From ZC4RG30 sp049841155 (GTDB taxonomy: Bacteria > Pseudomonadota > Gammaproteobacteria > Steroidobacterales > Steroidobacteraceae), in NCBI GenBank assembly GCA_049841155.1, contig JASGHI010000004.1:620001-684000 (forward strand): DNA of 64,000 bases, given 5' to 3'. Numbering within the stretch: position 1 is the stretch's first letter; each line of letters starts with the position of its first letter. This document shows, in pieces, positions 44,806-54,176 of this stretch. The notes below the pieces were generated by a model. The model was not told where the DNA came from, made no database searches, and saw only the letters and a list, made by a program, of their open reading frames with translations. A program made the position numbers and the translations under genes.

Positions 44806-46791
44806 ATGATGTCGATGTCCGCAGAGCAGACGAAGAGACCGGTCCGTACGGTGGCTGGTGTGGTAGCGCTCGCGATGTCCGCGGGGGCTTACGCCGCGGT
44901 GCAGGACACCACGCCGCTGGAGCAGGTGGTGGTCACGGCCACGGCCACGCCGGTGGAACTGGCGAAGAGCAATACCGGCCTGGTCGTCATCAGCGGCGAG
45001 GAGATCGAGCGGAACCAGTACAAGAGCCTGTACGACATCCTGGAGCGCGTGCCCGGGTTCAATACCCCGCTGTATGCGGACGGCGTGGGCTACGAGATAT
45101 CGGGCGAGACCTCGCCGACCATGCGTGGCTCGACCAAGGTGGTGGTGCTGGTCGACGGCGTGCGGCAGAACGTCGGCACGTCCTACAAGGCCAACGCGTT
45201 GAGCTACAACACGGCGGACGTCGAGCGCGTGGAAGTGCTGCGCGGCTCGGCTTCGGTACTGTATGGCGCCGATGCCGTGGGCGGGGTGGTGAACATCATC
45301 ACCAAGCGCAAGGCCGGTTTCGACGGTACCTCCTTCGACACGTCCCTGAAGGCCAGCTTCGGCGACAACAGCTATCGCAACTTTGCGTTTGCGAACACCG
45401 GCACCTATGGCCGCCACAGCTACTGGTCCGTCGACGCGCAGAAGATCGACAGCGGCAACTTCACTGACGGGCAGGGCGTCAAGAACCCCTCGAACCGCGA
45501 TGCCTACGGCGTGAACCTCAAGTACGGTTTCCGGGTGAACGACCGTCTCGACCTCATCGCGAAGTACCAGCGCTACCGGCAGGACATGGACTGGGCGCGC
45601 ACCTTCGGTGATCAGGTGCTGCCGTGGACGGGTTTCCTCAACCTCAGCTCGCAGACGTACATCGTCGACTACCACAGGGAAAATACGCTGGGCAACCAGC
45701 TCTCCGTCTACTACGGAACGGTAGACAGCTGGCGCACGGGAGATGCCATAACGGGCTGGCGCAACGCGAACAACCATGCGCTGGGATATACCTATTCCAC
45801 CACCCGCGAGATCGGCAAGTACAAGGCGCTGAACATCAGCGACCGCTACTACCAGCAGCTGGGCAGCTGGAACCGGGTGGCCGCGGGCCTGGAGTACACG
45901 CGCTACGAAAGCGCCACCAGTGCCACCCCCAATCCGGTGCTGGTGGAGAAGGCGGCCTATCTGCAGGATGAAATGCAGCTGGGCAAGAACCTGAAGTTCA
46001 CCGCCGGCGTGCGCCACACCCGGCCCGATGACTTCAAAGGCAGAACCATCGTCAGCGGCAACCTGGGCTACATGGTCGGGGAGAGCCTCAACCTGTATGT
46101 CAGCTCCAACGGGTTCTACCAGACGCCGAGCCTGACGGAGATATTCGGCAACGGCGTGGCGTATCTGGCCAATCCCAACATCAAGCCCAGCAACGGCCGC
46201 ACGGACGAGCTGGGCTTCAACTGGCAGATCAACCGCACCGCCAGCTTGCAGTTCGATGTGTACCGCAGGAGCGCGAAGGACGCCATCGCCGCCAAGGCTA
46301 CGGGGTCGGTCACGAACCCTTCCTACTACTGGAACATTCCCGGAACGGTGCGTACCAAGGGCCTGGAAGCCAACCTCACCGCGCAGCTGCCGGAGCATCT
46401 GTACTGGAGCTTCGGTTTTGCGCAGATGGACACGGATGACGAGACCACCATCATCCGTTTCCCCAAGAGGCAGGCCACGATGGGACTGACGTACGCGCGC
46501 GAGCGCTACGACTTCGGCATCCAGGGAGTGGGGCGCTTTGCCATCGTGCCGACCAGCGTCTTCCAGACCAACAACTGGGAGTATCTGCCGCAGTCGAATG
46601 ACTACTGGCTGTGGAATCTCAGTGCGAACTGGCGCTTCTACAAGGAGAGCAAGCTCTTCCTGAAGGTCAACAACCTCTTCGACCTGTACTACATGCCGGT
46701 GGTGCTCTCCAGCACCGTGACCGACGATCACCGGGTCTACATGCCGGCGCCGGGGCGCAACTTCGTGCTTGGAGTCGAATACCGGTTCTGA
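44806..46791 (+). CDS. TonB-dependent receptor, BtuB/CirA-like
   Basis: Outer-membrane receptor of 661 residues. A signal peptide (VAGVVALAMSAGAYAA) is followed by TonB box LEQVVVTATATPVEL. The plug includes LYDILERVPGFNTP and VERVEVLRGSASVLYGADAVG, then VVNIITKR. The barrel ends in FVLGVEYRF with terminal Phe. Length and plug resemble BtuB and CirA rather than the large siderophore receptors. It probably brings the ligand handled by the divergent FecCD-type importer into the periplasm. Start ATG 44806 or 44812, both after CAGGAGC. Confidence 0.9.
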   Translation: MMSMSAEQTKRPVRTVAGVVALAMSAGAYAAVQDTTPLEQVVVTATATPVELAKSNTGLVVISGEEIERNQYKSLYDILERVPGFNTPLYADGVGYEISGETSPTMRGSTKVVVLVDGVRQNVGTSYKANALSYNTADVERVEVLRGSASVLYGADAVGGVVNIITKRKAGFDGTSFDTSLKASFGDNSYRNFAFANTGTYGRHSYWSVDAQKIDSGNFTDGQGVKNPSNRDAYGVNLKYGFRVNDRLDLIAKYQRYRQDMDWARTFGDQVLPWTGFLNLSSQTYIVDYHRENTLGNQLSVYYGTVDSWRTGDAITGWRNANNHALGYTYSTTREIGKYKALNISDRYYQQLGSWNRVAAGLEYTRYESATSATPNPVLVEKAAYLQDEMQLGKNLKFTAGVRHTRPDDFKGRTIVSGNLGYMVGESLNLYVSSNGFYQTPSLTEIFGNGVAYLANPNIKPSNGRTDELGFNWQINRTASLQFDVYRRSAKDAIAAKATGSVTNPSYYWNIPGTVRTKGLEANLTAQLPEHLYWSFGFAQMDTDDETTIIRFPKRQATMGLTYARERYDFGIQGVGRFAIVPTSVFQTNNWEYLPQSNDYWLWNLSANWRFYKESKLFLKVNNLFDLYYMPVVLSSTVTDDHRVYMPAPGRNFVLGVEYRF

Positions 46792-46810
46792 GGGCGGAAG
46801 GCTGATCAGC

Positions 46811-46836
46811 GCACGCGGCTATCTTGTGCCGCGTGC
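46811..46836. terminator. Hairpin between convergent genes
   Basis: GCACGCGGC and GCCGCGTGC form a perfect nine-base stem with the loop TATCTTGT. It lies between the receptor stop and the stop of the convergent secreted-protein gene. There is no clear T-tract, so termination may be weak or bidirectional. Confidence 0.45.
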
Positions 46837-46880
46837 CGCGTTGCGCTCTTCCAAATGAAGCGCAATCCTTTCCATGGGTG

Positions 46881-48731
46881 TCATTGCCGGAGGTTGCCGG
46901 TCTTGCGGGCTATCACCAGGTTGTCGAACACCAGGTTCGATGACCAGATCGCGCGCCCCTCCCCGAAAGCCTCGCGCACCTTCAGGTAAGCCGGCAGGCG
47001 ATCCAGTCCCATCTGCTCATCAGGGAACACTGTGGCGGCCGGCCAGTGGCTGTCGTCGAAGCCGGGGGCTGCCCAGTTGCCGGGCAGCGGGAAGTGCACC
47101 GCGTAGCACTGGTCGGAGCAAGCGGCGTCGGTGTTCGTCTCCGTCAAGGTCGTGCCCAGGCTGGAGCTGTCGCGCAGCGATCCGCGCACTACGAGGCGGC
47201 CAGGATCGTCCAGTGGCGCCACGTAGAACGTCTGCGCTTTCCATGAGGCGTCCGTGACCGTACCGTCGCTGAAGCGCGCGACAAAGCCGCCGTCGCCGGG
47301 GTGGAAGGGATGCTGCGGGCCGCCTTTCTCGCTGCCCAGGCCCAGGTGCTCCTCCCAGTCGACGAGCTTGACGGCATAGGTGACGGGCCGCTTTGCTCGG
47401 AACCGCACCACCGCCGAGTTGAAGGGCGTGAACGGCACGGCGTCGACACCGATCAGCTTGCCATTGACGTAGAGCTCGAAGTAGTTGTCGGCCAGCAGGT
47501 AACCGGTGATGACTTCGCCGTCGGCATCGACCTCGACCACCGGAACGGAGTCCGCGCGCCGCGGATCGAACGACTGCGGCACGACGCCACTGCATTCATT
47601 GTACAAGTCGGCAGCCTTCGGGCCGTTGGCGAAGTCCACGTCGGCGGGAACCGTCCAGCGCTGGCCATCCAGCGCCGTGATCGTGCCGATGCCGGCGATG
47701 CGCGCATTGGGTACGGGTGCGCAGTTGTACAGGCTCGTTACGCTCGTCATGGCGCGGCCGCGTGTCACCGAGGGCTGGTCCGCTTTGACCCACCCGGAGG
47801 TGCCGGCGCCGTCGCTGGGCAGGTAGTGCATCGCTGCATAGATGCCGCGGATGCGGCCGTTTTCTACGGGAAAGAACTCGCTGAGCAGCAGCCGTGGCCA
47901 GGGCGTGCCATCGTTGCGCTTCGCGCCCGGCGGACGGTGGAATACCACGGATCCGAGCACGACTCCGGCTTCCTCGTCCACGACCGGATAGCGTCGTTCG
48001 ACCACGGCTGCGATCTGCGTCATGCGTTCGAGGTTGGTAGCGCAGTCGCCGCGCCCGAACTCGTTGGCCAGCACGGCATTGGCGGGATTGCCGGCTGCGG
48101 CCGGCGCCGCGGGTTGGGGTTCTCCCGGACGGCTGGTCACCATCGTGCCGTTTTCAACGCGCACGCAGCCCTGGTGCGAGAGCACCCGCACGCCACTGTG
48201 GTCCTGCAGACCCTGGAAGTAGCTGTCCGCAGCCGCCACCATGGCCTCGCGGCCGGAGCGCAGGCGGGATGCAATGGGCCGGTCGGATGGCGCGTCGGCG
48301 ATGGCGCCATCCAGGTTGAACAGCGGAGCGCCCTTGCGTGCAATGATCCACTCGGCTTCGGTGACTTTTCGTCCGTCGATCTTCAGCCGCAGCGAGGCGA
48401 GGGCAGGGCCGTCACGCTCTTCGATCACGCCGAAATACGCGGCTTGGCCACTGACCGGATCCGCATAGCGGCGCTGCAGCTTTCCCAGTCCGCTCGCTGT
48501 CCGCCACAGTCCTTCCCCCGGGGCGACATCGATGGCGTTTTCCGTCATGCGGACACCCGCGGCCAGCGGTGCGCTGCCTGCGTCCTGCTTCGTCAGTGCT
48601 GCCAGATACCTGTCGAGGGTATCGATGAGGCAGGCGCGGCCGCAGCTCTCCGTGTCTGCCGCTGCGGCAGCAAGGCCGGCTGCCGGCGCCAGGGCAAGCA
48701 CTATCGCCGTCACCAGAATGTGCTTCATCAT
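46881..48731 (-). CDS. Secreted protein with repeated SnoaL/NTF2-like (DUF8021-type) domains
   Basis: A 616-residue exported protein (signal peptide HILVTAIVLALAPAAGLAAA). An N-terminal domain (CLIDTLDRYLAALTKQDAGS, VRMTENAIDVAPGEGLWRT, YFGVIEERDGPALASLRLKI, VTEAEWIIARKG) has the pattern of DUF8021-type SnoaL-like proteins. A related segment (AADSYFQGLQDHSG, VRVENGTMVTS) follows from about residue 165. The C-terminal ~260 residues resemble a carbohydrate-binding or galactose-binding-like beta domain (ELYVNGKLIGVDAVPFTPFN, GFDDSHWPAATVF). Function is unknown. ATG 48731 or 48728 follows AGGAGG. It lies 29 bases after the esterase gene and is probably in its operon. Confidence 0.75.
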   Translation of the reverse strand: MMKHILVTAIVLALAPAAGLAAAAADTESCGRACLIDTLDRYLAALTKQDAGSAPLAAGVRMTENAIDVAPGEGLWRTASGLGKLQRRYADPVSGQAAYFGVIEERDGPALASLRLKIDGRKVTEAEWIIARKGAPLFNLDGAIADAPSDRPIASRLRSGREAMVAAADSYFQGLQDHSGVRVLSHQGCVRVENGTMVTSRPGEPQPAAPAAAGNPANAVLANEFGRGDCATNLERMTQIAAVVERRYPVVDEEAGVVLGSVVFHRPPGAKRNDGTPWPRLLLSEFFPVENGRIRGIYAAMHYLPSDGAGTSGWVKADQPSVTRGRAMTSVTSLYNCAPVPNARIAGIGTITALDGQRWTVPADVDFANGPKAADLYNECSGVVPQSFDPRRADSVPVVEVDADGEVITGYLLADNYFELYVNGKLIGVDAVPFTPFNSAVVRFRAKRPVTYAVKLVDWEEHLGLGSEKGGPQHPFHPGDGGFVARFSDGTVTDASWKAQTFYVAPLDDPGRLVVRGSLRDSSSLGTTLTETNTDAACSDQCYAVHFPLPGNWAAPGFDDSHWPAATVFPDEQMGLDRLPAYLKVREAFGEGRAIWSSNLVFDNLVIARKTGNLRQ

Positions 48732-48760
48732 CGGTCCTCCTGACTCTGGCCGCGAGGCGA

Positions 48761-50524
48761 TCATGGCATCTTGCAGGTATAGCTTTCCATCCGCGCCGGA
48801 TCAGCGTTTCCGCCGTTGTAGTGCGGATACTGCGGATAGCGGCACAGCGGACGGCTTGCGCTCACCGTGTAGGGTGGCTTCGTGTCTTTCAGTGTCTGGG
48901 TGATGGCATCCGGAGGCGTCTTGCTCTGCTCCACCCACTGAAACAGCGGATCGAGCAGGTTTGCGTGGCGCGGTTGCGGACGCTTGTCCGGGAAGCTGTA
49001 GCCGCGGCTTCCATGATCGGCCGCCGGCGTGACATAGAACCTCACGTTGCGTTCCATCAGCTCAGGGCCGGCTTTCGCGGCAACGGCTTCGAAAAGCCGC
49101 ATGTGCCCACGGGGGTTGGTGACGAAGTCATTGCCGGTGGTGTGAAATATCACTTTGCCGCCCTTGGCCAGGAAGCGCGTCCAGTCCGCCGGTGCATCGA
49201 TCAGTGCGGACAGCACCTGGAACTCGGCCTTGTACTTGGCCCAGTCGAATTTTGACGGATCCAGGTCACGGACGTTCAGCAATGCGCCAAGTCCCCCCTG
49301 GTCGCCGCGTGCGGAGACTGCCTCGGGAGTCGGCGCCCGATCCGCCGTCAACCACCGCAGTACCGATTCGCTGCCCGGAGGTTCACCGGGCCAGTCGCTC
49401 TCGCCGTTCGCAAGCGGAAAGCCTATTTTCGTCGGAGCGCGGAAGCTGTCGACAAGCGCAATCTGGGCGTCCGACAGGCACTGGTCGCCGGAGTCGATGC
49501 CCTGCGGGCAGCGCAGCGCACGCATGGGATTGGGCGTCACGGTCGGGTCGAAGAGGCGCTGGCAGGCCTGATAGTTGAGTATCACGCCATCTGCAAGACC
49601 GTCCAGCGCGTCGCACTGACGGATTGATTCACGCTCTATCGCGGGCAGCTTGGCGAGTGGAATCCAGGCGCCGGGCTGCATCTGGGCGATCTGCCGCACC
49701 AGCGGGCTGTAGTGGATGCCGGTGAAATAGGCCAGCGGTACGGAGACCAGCACGCCGTCGTAGTCGGCTCCATAGCGGGCGATTGCATTCAATGCCGCGC
49801 GGCCGCCCTGGGATTCGCCGCCGAAGTACTTCACGCGCGGCTGCATGCCGTAGAACCGCTCGAGGAGCGCCATGGCGACATCGTGCGTCTTCTTGATGTG
49901 CTCATGCGCGAAGTTGCGGCGGGATTCTTCGTTGCGCATCCAGGCGGTATCCGGCGGCGGCGGCGGACCCTGCGGCGTCGCACCGCTGGTGCTGCCGGGA
50001 ATTCGCGCGCCACCGTGGCCGGAGTCGTCTCCATAGGTGGCATAGCCATGGGCTATCGGGAACGGCGCGTCAGGCGGAAACAGCGGACCGGAGGGTGAGC
50101 CTGCGCCATCGCGATTGAGCTTGGTGATGAAGGGAATGAAGCCATTCATGCCGTTGCCGCCTATCTGCAGCGACATGCCGTTCCACGCCTGGGGCATCGC
50201 GACGCTGAAGCGGATCGGCGGCGCCTGGGGGTCGACCGGCGCAATCGCGCCGGTGAGCAGGCAGTGCTCCGGTACGTAGTCGGGCTCGCCCGCGCGGCCT
50301 GCCGCCCCAACCCGCTCAGCCTGTTCCACTGTGGCGCCTCGCGTCGGCAGGCCGATGCGCCCGGCGGCGATCGTGGTGCCCTTCAGGTCCGTGCAGGAGA
50401 GTTTTGGGTGCAGGTTTGCCGCAGAAACTGTAGCAGCGCCGCCCGGCGAACTCGTCATCGCATATGCGCCGATTGTCAGCAATACCAGAAGTACAGGACG
50501 ACGTATTTCGGCAAAAGTGGCCAT
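48761..50524 (-). CDS. Tannase/feruloyl esterase family hydrolase
   Basis: Secreted serine esterase of 587 residues. The signal peptide is LLVLLTIGAYAMTSSPGGAA. Family features are SLQIGGNGMNGFI, YGDDSGHGG, the nucleophile motif GGESQGG (Ser238), and ADHGSRGYSFP with the probable catalytic His. Multiple cysteines fit the disulfide next to the active site in this family. It would release ferulate, p-coumarate or gallate from plant esters. The divergent MarR regulator and the hydroxycinnamate catabolic genes beyond it support a phenolic ester substrate. Start ATG 50524. Confidence 0.9.
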   Translation of the reverse strand: MATFAEIRRPVLLVLLTIGAYAMTSSPGGAATVSAANLHPKLSCTDLKGTTIAAGRIGLPTRGATVEQAERVGAAGRAGEPDYVPEHCLLTGAIAPVDPQAPPIRFSVAMPQAWNGMSLQIGGNGMNGFIPFITKLNRDGAGSPSGPLFPPDAPFPIAHGYATYGDDSGHGGARIPGSTSGATPQGPPPPPDTAWMRNEESRRNFAHEHIKKTHDVAMALLERFYGMQPRVKYFGGESQGGRAALNAIARYGADYDGVLVSVPLAYFTGIHYSPLVRQIAQMQPGAWIPLAKLPAIERESIRQCDALDGLADGVILNYQACQRLFDPTVTPNPMRALRCPQGIDSGDQCLSDAQIALVDSFRAPTKIGFPLANGESDWPGEPPGSESVLRWLTADRAPTPEAVSARGDQGGLGALLNVRDLDPSKFDWAKYKAEFQVLSALIDAPADWTRFLAKGGKVIFHTTGNDFVTNPRGHMRLFEAVAAKAGPELMERNVRFYVTPAADHGSRGYSFPDKRPQPRHANLLDPLFQWVEQSKTPPDAITQTLKDTKPPYTVSASRPLCRYPQYPHYNGGNADPARMESYTCKMP

Positions 50525-50809
50525 CGAAACCCCCAGGTTTAGAATTGTCGTAAGGACCTTTTTTGATACTCGCAGCCGGCCCCTTAAGAATCGGTGAAAT
50601 CGGCCCCCCGCTTGTGATCCTGCGGTGCTGCAGGATAATCTTCGAAGTTGCCACCCATGCCCGCCGGAACTGCCATCTGGGCCAACCAGGCCCGGAGATG
50701 GCAGCACGCGGCCGGGTAACAGATGGGATGTTCGCCAATGCGTCAATTGGCCTATGATTGAAAGAATTCGTCTTCGAGAAAAATAGAAGGGTTGGTCGCG
50801 ACCGACGAG
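50525..50809. other. Divergent intergenic region between esterase and MarR regulator
   Basis: About 285 bases without a convincing gene. It must hold the promoters of both genes. I see no copy of the AT-rich element found upstream of pobA (51427) and no clear palindrome. Confidence 0.5.
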
Positions 50810-51265
50810 ATGTCCATATCCAGCAGTCAGGAAGAAGTAGCGGTAGACCAGTCGCGATTGCGGCGTCATATGGGCTATTGCCTCAGCCGCGCCGGTTTGC
50901 AGGTGCGAAAGCTGATCACGCGTCGCCTTGTCGCGATGGGGCTGAACTCGGTCGAATTCTCCATCCTGGTGCTGTGCGACGCCAACACCGGCATCAATCT
51001 GCGCCAGCTTGGCGACGCACTGGACATCTCTCCGCCGAACCTGGTGCAGGTGATTGACCGCCTGATCAAACGCAAGCTTCTCAAGCGCGTGCGCAGCCGC
51101 CTGGACAGGCGCATCCAGCACATCCACCTTACGGCAGATGGCAGCGCGCTGCTGGCAGTGGCGGAGAAGGAGGTTGCCGAGCTGGAGCGCGAGATTTCGA
51201 ACTCGTTTACCGCTGCCGAGCGCAAGGCGCTGATGAAGGGTCTGCGCAAACTGGCGCTGCTGTAA
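50810..51265 (+). CDS. MarR-family regulator of the hydroxycinnamate cluster (FerC/CouR-like role)
   Basis: A 151-residue winged-helix regulator: LRRHMGYCLSRAGLQVRKLI, LGDALDISPPNLVQVIDRLI (recognition helix) and RVRSRLDRRIQHIHLT (wing). It lies between a divergent esterase and the pobA-ferA genes. In Sphingobium (FerC) and Rhodopseudomonas (CouR) such MarR proteins repress hydroxycinnamate genes and release DNA on binding hydroxycinnamoyl-CoA. The same role here is inference from position. ATG 50810 is chosen; a TTG at 50792 has no room for a ribosome site. Confidence 0.87.
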   Translation: MSISSSQEEVAVDQSRLRRHMGYCLSRAGLQVRKLITRRLVAMGLNSVEFSILVLCDANTGINLRQLGDALDISPPNLVQVIDRLIKRKLLKRVRSRLDRRIQHIHLTADGSALLAVAEKEVAELEREISNSFTAAERKALMKGLRKLALL

Positions 51266-51426
51266 CAGTTGTCTGCAGAGGCGGGAGACTTTCCCGTCAA
51301 CCCGCGAGAACGCTCCGGCGTCGCACAGCAGCTGACGAAGCCGTGAAACGTCGCCAGTCCTCATTCGAGATCACCCCCAACGGCGTCAAATCCTGGTCAC
51401 TGAAGCAGCGCGTGCTTACAGTCCAG

Positions 51427-51450
51427 TAATTATATGATATAACAATTATG
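51427..51450 (+). repeat. Promoter repeat, copy 1 (upstream of pobA)
   Basis: A 24-base AT-rich element contains TTATAT-G-ATATAA and is identical to 57280-57303. Similarity continues through the leader and across the ATG into four codons (MRTR). It is a candidate promoter/operator for the MarR regulator. Confidence 0.75.
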
Positions 51451-51473
51451 TCCATGTGTGGTAGGGGTGGCGC

Positions 51474-52652
51474 ATGAGAACTCGGGTCGCAATAGTGGGG
51501 GCCGGCCCTTCGGGCCTGTTCCTCGGGCAATTGCTGCACAAGGCCGGCATCGACAACATCATCCTCGAGCGCCGGACCGGCGACTACGTGCTGGGGCGGA
51601 TCCGTGCAGGCATCCTCGAACAAGTGGCGGTTGACCTGATGGAGGAGATCGGTGTGGCCGCGCGGATGCACAAGGAAGGCCTGGTGCACGATGGCATCGA
51701 GCTGCTGTTCAATGGCCGGCGTCATCGCGTCGATCTGAAGAAATACAGCGGCGGCAGGACGGTGATGGTTTACGGCCAGACCGAAGTCACTCGCGACCTG
51801 ATGGAAGCCCGCGCCGCCAGCGGGCAGGCGACGATCTACTCCGCTGAGGATGTGCAGGTCAGCGGTTTTGACACCAGAAGTCCGCGCGTCAGCTACGTAA
51901 AGGACGGCGTGCGCCAGGAAATTTCCTGTGACTTCATCGCCGGTTGCGATGGCTTTCATGGTGTCTGCCGCGCCAGCGTGCCGAAGTCTGCGATCCATGA
52001 GTACGAGAAAGTCTATCCTTTCGGTTGGCTGGGCCTGCTGTCCGACACGCCGCCGGTATCGCACGAACTGATCTACGCCAACAGCCCGCGTGGCTTTGCG
52101 CTGTGCTCGCAGCGCAGCCTGAGCCGAAGCCGTTACTACCTGCAGGTGCCGCTCACCGACAAGGTCGGGCTGTGGAGCGACGAAGCGTTCTGGAACGAAT
52201 TGCGCCTGCGCCTGGATGAAGAAGCCGCGGCCAGGCTGGTCACCGGGCCTTCCCTGGAAAAGAGCATCGCGCCGCTGCGCAGCTTCGTCACCGAACCCCT
52301 GCGCTTCGGGCGCATGTTCCTGGCTGGCGACGCGGGCCACATTGTGCCGCCAACCGGCGCCAAGGGTCTGAACCTGGCCGTCACCGACGTGAAGTACCTC
52401 GCCAACGCTCTGGAAGAGTTCTACCTCGAGCGCAGTGAAGCAGGTATCGACGACTACTCCCGCAAGTGCCTGGGCCGGATCTGGAAGGCCGAGCGTTTCT
52501 CCTGGTGGCTTACCCAGTTGATGCACAACTTCCCTGAGGAAGGCGAAATCTTCAGCAAGCTGCAGAACGCGGAACTGGACTATCTGCTCGGCAGCGAGGC
52601 GGGCTTGCGTACGATTGCCGAGAACTACGTGGGCTTGCCGCTGGCCGCATGA
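51474..52652 (+). CDS. pobA: 4-hydroxybenzoate 3-monooxygenase
   Basis: FAD-dependent hydroxylase of 392 residues that converts 4-hydroxybenzoate to protocatechuate with NADPH and O2. Signatures are VAIVGAGPSGLFLGQLL (FAD Rossmann), LERRTGDYVLGRIRAGILEQ, DFIAGCDGFHGVCRASVP (DG motif) and FLAGDAGHIVPPTGAKGLNL (GD motif). Length and these blocks match PobA of Pseudomonas closely. It leads the catabolic run and uses the product of the aldehyde dehydrogenase encoded next. Control is probably through the AT-rich element 24 bases upstream. Confidence 0.96.
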   Translation: MRTRVAIVGAGPSGLFLGQLLHKAGIDNIILERRTGDYVLGRIRAGILEQVAVDLMEEIGVAARMHKEGLVHDGIELLFNGRRHRVDLKKYSGGRTVMVYGQTEVTRDLMEARAASGQATIYSAEDVQVSGFDTRSPRVSYVKDGVRQEISCDFIAGCDGFHGVCRASVPKSAIHEYEKVYPFGWLGLLSDTPPVSHELIYANSPRGFALCSQRSLSRSRYYLQVPLTDKVGLWSDEAFWNELRLRLDEEAAARLVTGPSLEKSIAPLRSFVTEPLRFGRMFLAGDAGHIVPPTGAKGLNLAVTDVKYLANALEEFYLERSEAGIDDYSRKCLGRIWKAERFSWWLTQLMHNFPEEGEIFSKLQNAELDYLLGSEAGLRTIAENYVGLPLAA

Positions 52653-52691
52653 CTCGATACGCATGACTCTTGCAATGTTTTCACGGGGAAA

Positions 52692-54143
52692 ATGCCAATG
52701 AATCAAGTCGACAATCTGGTAGGCGGAAAACCTGCTGTAACCGCCAGGTACTACGAGCGCCGCAATCCGCTGACAGGTGAAGTGGCCACCCGTGCCGCGG
52801 CATCGACCGCTTCCGATGCGCGAGCCGCCGCCGACGCTGCCAGGGCCGCTGCGCCGGCCTATGCTGCGCTGGGTCCCAACGCGCGCCGTGCGCTGCTGCT
52901 GAAAGCCGCCAGCGAACTGGAGGCGCGTGCCGGAGAGTTCATCGAAGCGATGATGAGCGAGATCGGTGCAACCCAGGGTTGGGCCGGATTCAACCTCATG
53001 CTTGGTGCGTCGATGCTGCGCGAGGCTGCTGCACTGACCACCCAGGTAAGTGGCGAGACGATCCCATCGGACAAGCCCGGCTGCGTGGCGATCAGTGTGC
53101 GTGAGCCGGTCGGTGTGGTTCTCGGCATTGCTCCGTGGAATGCGCCGGTGATCCTCGGCGTGCGCGCCGTCGCCACCCCGCTGGCCTGCGGAAATACCGT
53201 CATCCTGAAGGCGTCCGAGCACTGTCCGCGAACCCATGCGCTCATCATCGAGGCCCTGACAGCCGCCGGTTTCGCTGACGGCGTGGTCAACTTGATCAGC
53301 AATGCTCCGCAGGACGCCGGCGAGGTGGTCGGTGCCCTGATCGACCATCCGGCTGTACGCCGCATCAATTTTACCGGGTCTACGGCCGTGGGCCGCATCA
53401 TCGCCAAGCGTGCCGCCGAGCACCTCAAGCCGGTGTTGCTCGAACTGGGCGGCAAGGCTCCGCTGCTGGTGCTGGAGGACGCCGATCTCGATGCCGCGGT
53501 GAAGGCCGCCGCGTTCGGCGCATTCATGAACCAGGGTCAGATCTGCATGTCCACCGAAAAGATCATCGTGGTCGATGCGGTGGCTGACGAATTCGCCAGA
53601 CGCTTCAAGGAGAAAGTGTCGACCATGACTGTCGGCGATCCGCGGGAGGGCAAGACTCCGCTCGGCGCCGTAGTTGACCTGAAGACCGTGCAGCATGTGC
53701 AGTCTCTGGTGCAGGACGCGCTGCAGAAAGGCGCCAGCCTGCTCAATGGCGGCGAAGCCAACGGCGTGCTGATGCCCGCGCACGTGGTGAACAAGGTGAC
53801 TCCGGACATGAAGCTGTTCCGTGAGGAGAGCTTCGGTCCGGTGGTCGCGGTGATCCGCGCCCGCGACGAGGCACATGCCATCGAACTGGCCAATGATACG
53901 GACTACGGCCTGACCGCCGCAGTGTTTACGCGCGACTCCGCGCGCGGTCTTCGCGTGGCACGTCAGATCAGGTCCGGCATGTGCCACATCAACGGAGCCA
54001 CCGTGCATGACGAGGCGCAGATGCCTTTCGGCGGCGTCAAGGCCAGTGGCTATGGCCGCTTCGGGGGCAGGGCCGGCATCGCCGAGTTCACCGAGCTGCG
54101 GTGGATCACCCTGGAAACCCAGGAAAGCCACTATCCTATCTGA
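52692..54143 (+). CDS. vdh: Aromatic aldehyde dehydrogenase (vanillin/4-hydroxybenzaldehyde type)
   Basis: NAD(P)-dependent dehydrogenase of 483 residues. The catalytic Glu is in LLELGGKAPLLVLEDAD and the nucleophile Cys in NQGQICMSTEKIIV. The N-terminal KPAVTARYYERRNPLTGEV and AATPLACGNTVILKASE fit the Vdh/salicylaldehyde dehydrogenase branch. In this operon it would oxidise 4-hydroxybenzaldehyde or vanillin released by the hydratase/lyase. Start ATG 52692, 39 bases after pobA. Confidence 0.9.
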   Translation: MPMNQVDNLVGGKPAVTARYYERRNPLTGEVATRAAASTASDARAAADAARAAAPAYAALGPNARRALLLKAASELEARAGEFIEAMMSEIGATQGWAGFNLMLGASMLREAAALTTQVSGETIPSDKPGCVAISVREPVGVVLGIAPWNAPVILGVRAVATPLACGNTVILKASEHCPRTHALIIEALTAAGFADGVVNLISNAPQDAGEVVGALIDHPAVRRINFTGSTAVGRIIAKRAAEHLKPVLLELGGKAPLLVLEDADLDAAVKAAAFGAFMNQGQICMSTEKIIVVDAVADEFARRFKEKVSTMTVGDPREGKTPLGAVVDLKTVQHVQSLVQDALQKGASLLNGGEANGVLMPAHVVNKVTPDMKLFREESFGPVVAVIRARDEAHAIELANDTDYGLTAAVFTRDSARGLRVARQIRSGMCHINGATVHDEAQMPFGGVKASGYGRFGGRAGIAEFTELRWITLETQESHYPI

Positions 54144-54176
54144 TCGGCCTTTCTTTTTTTTTGGCGGAGCACCCCC

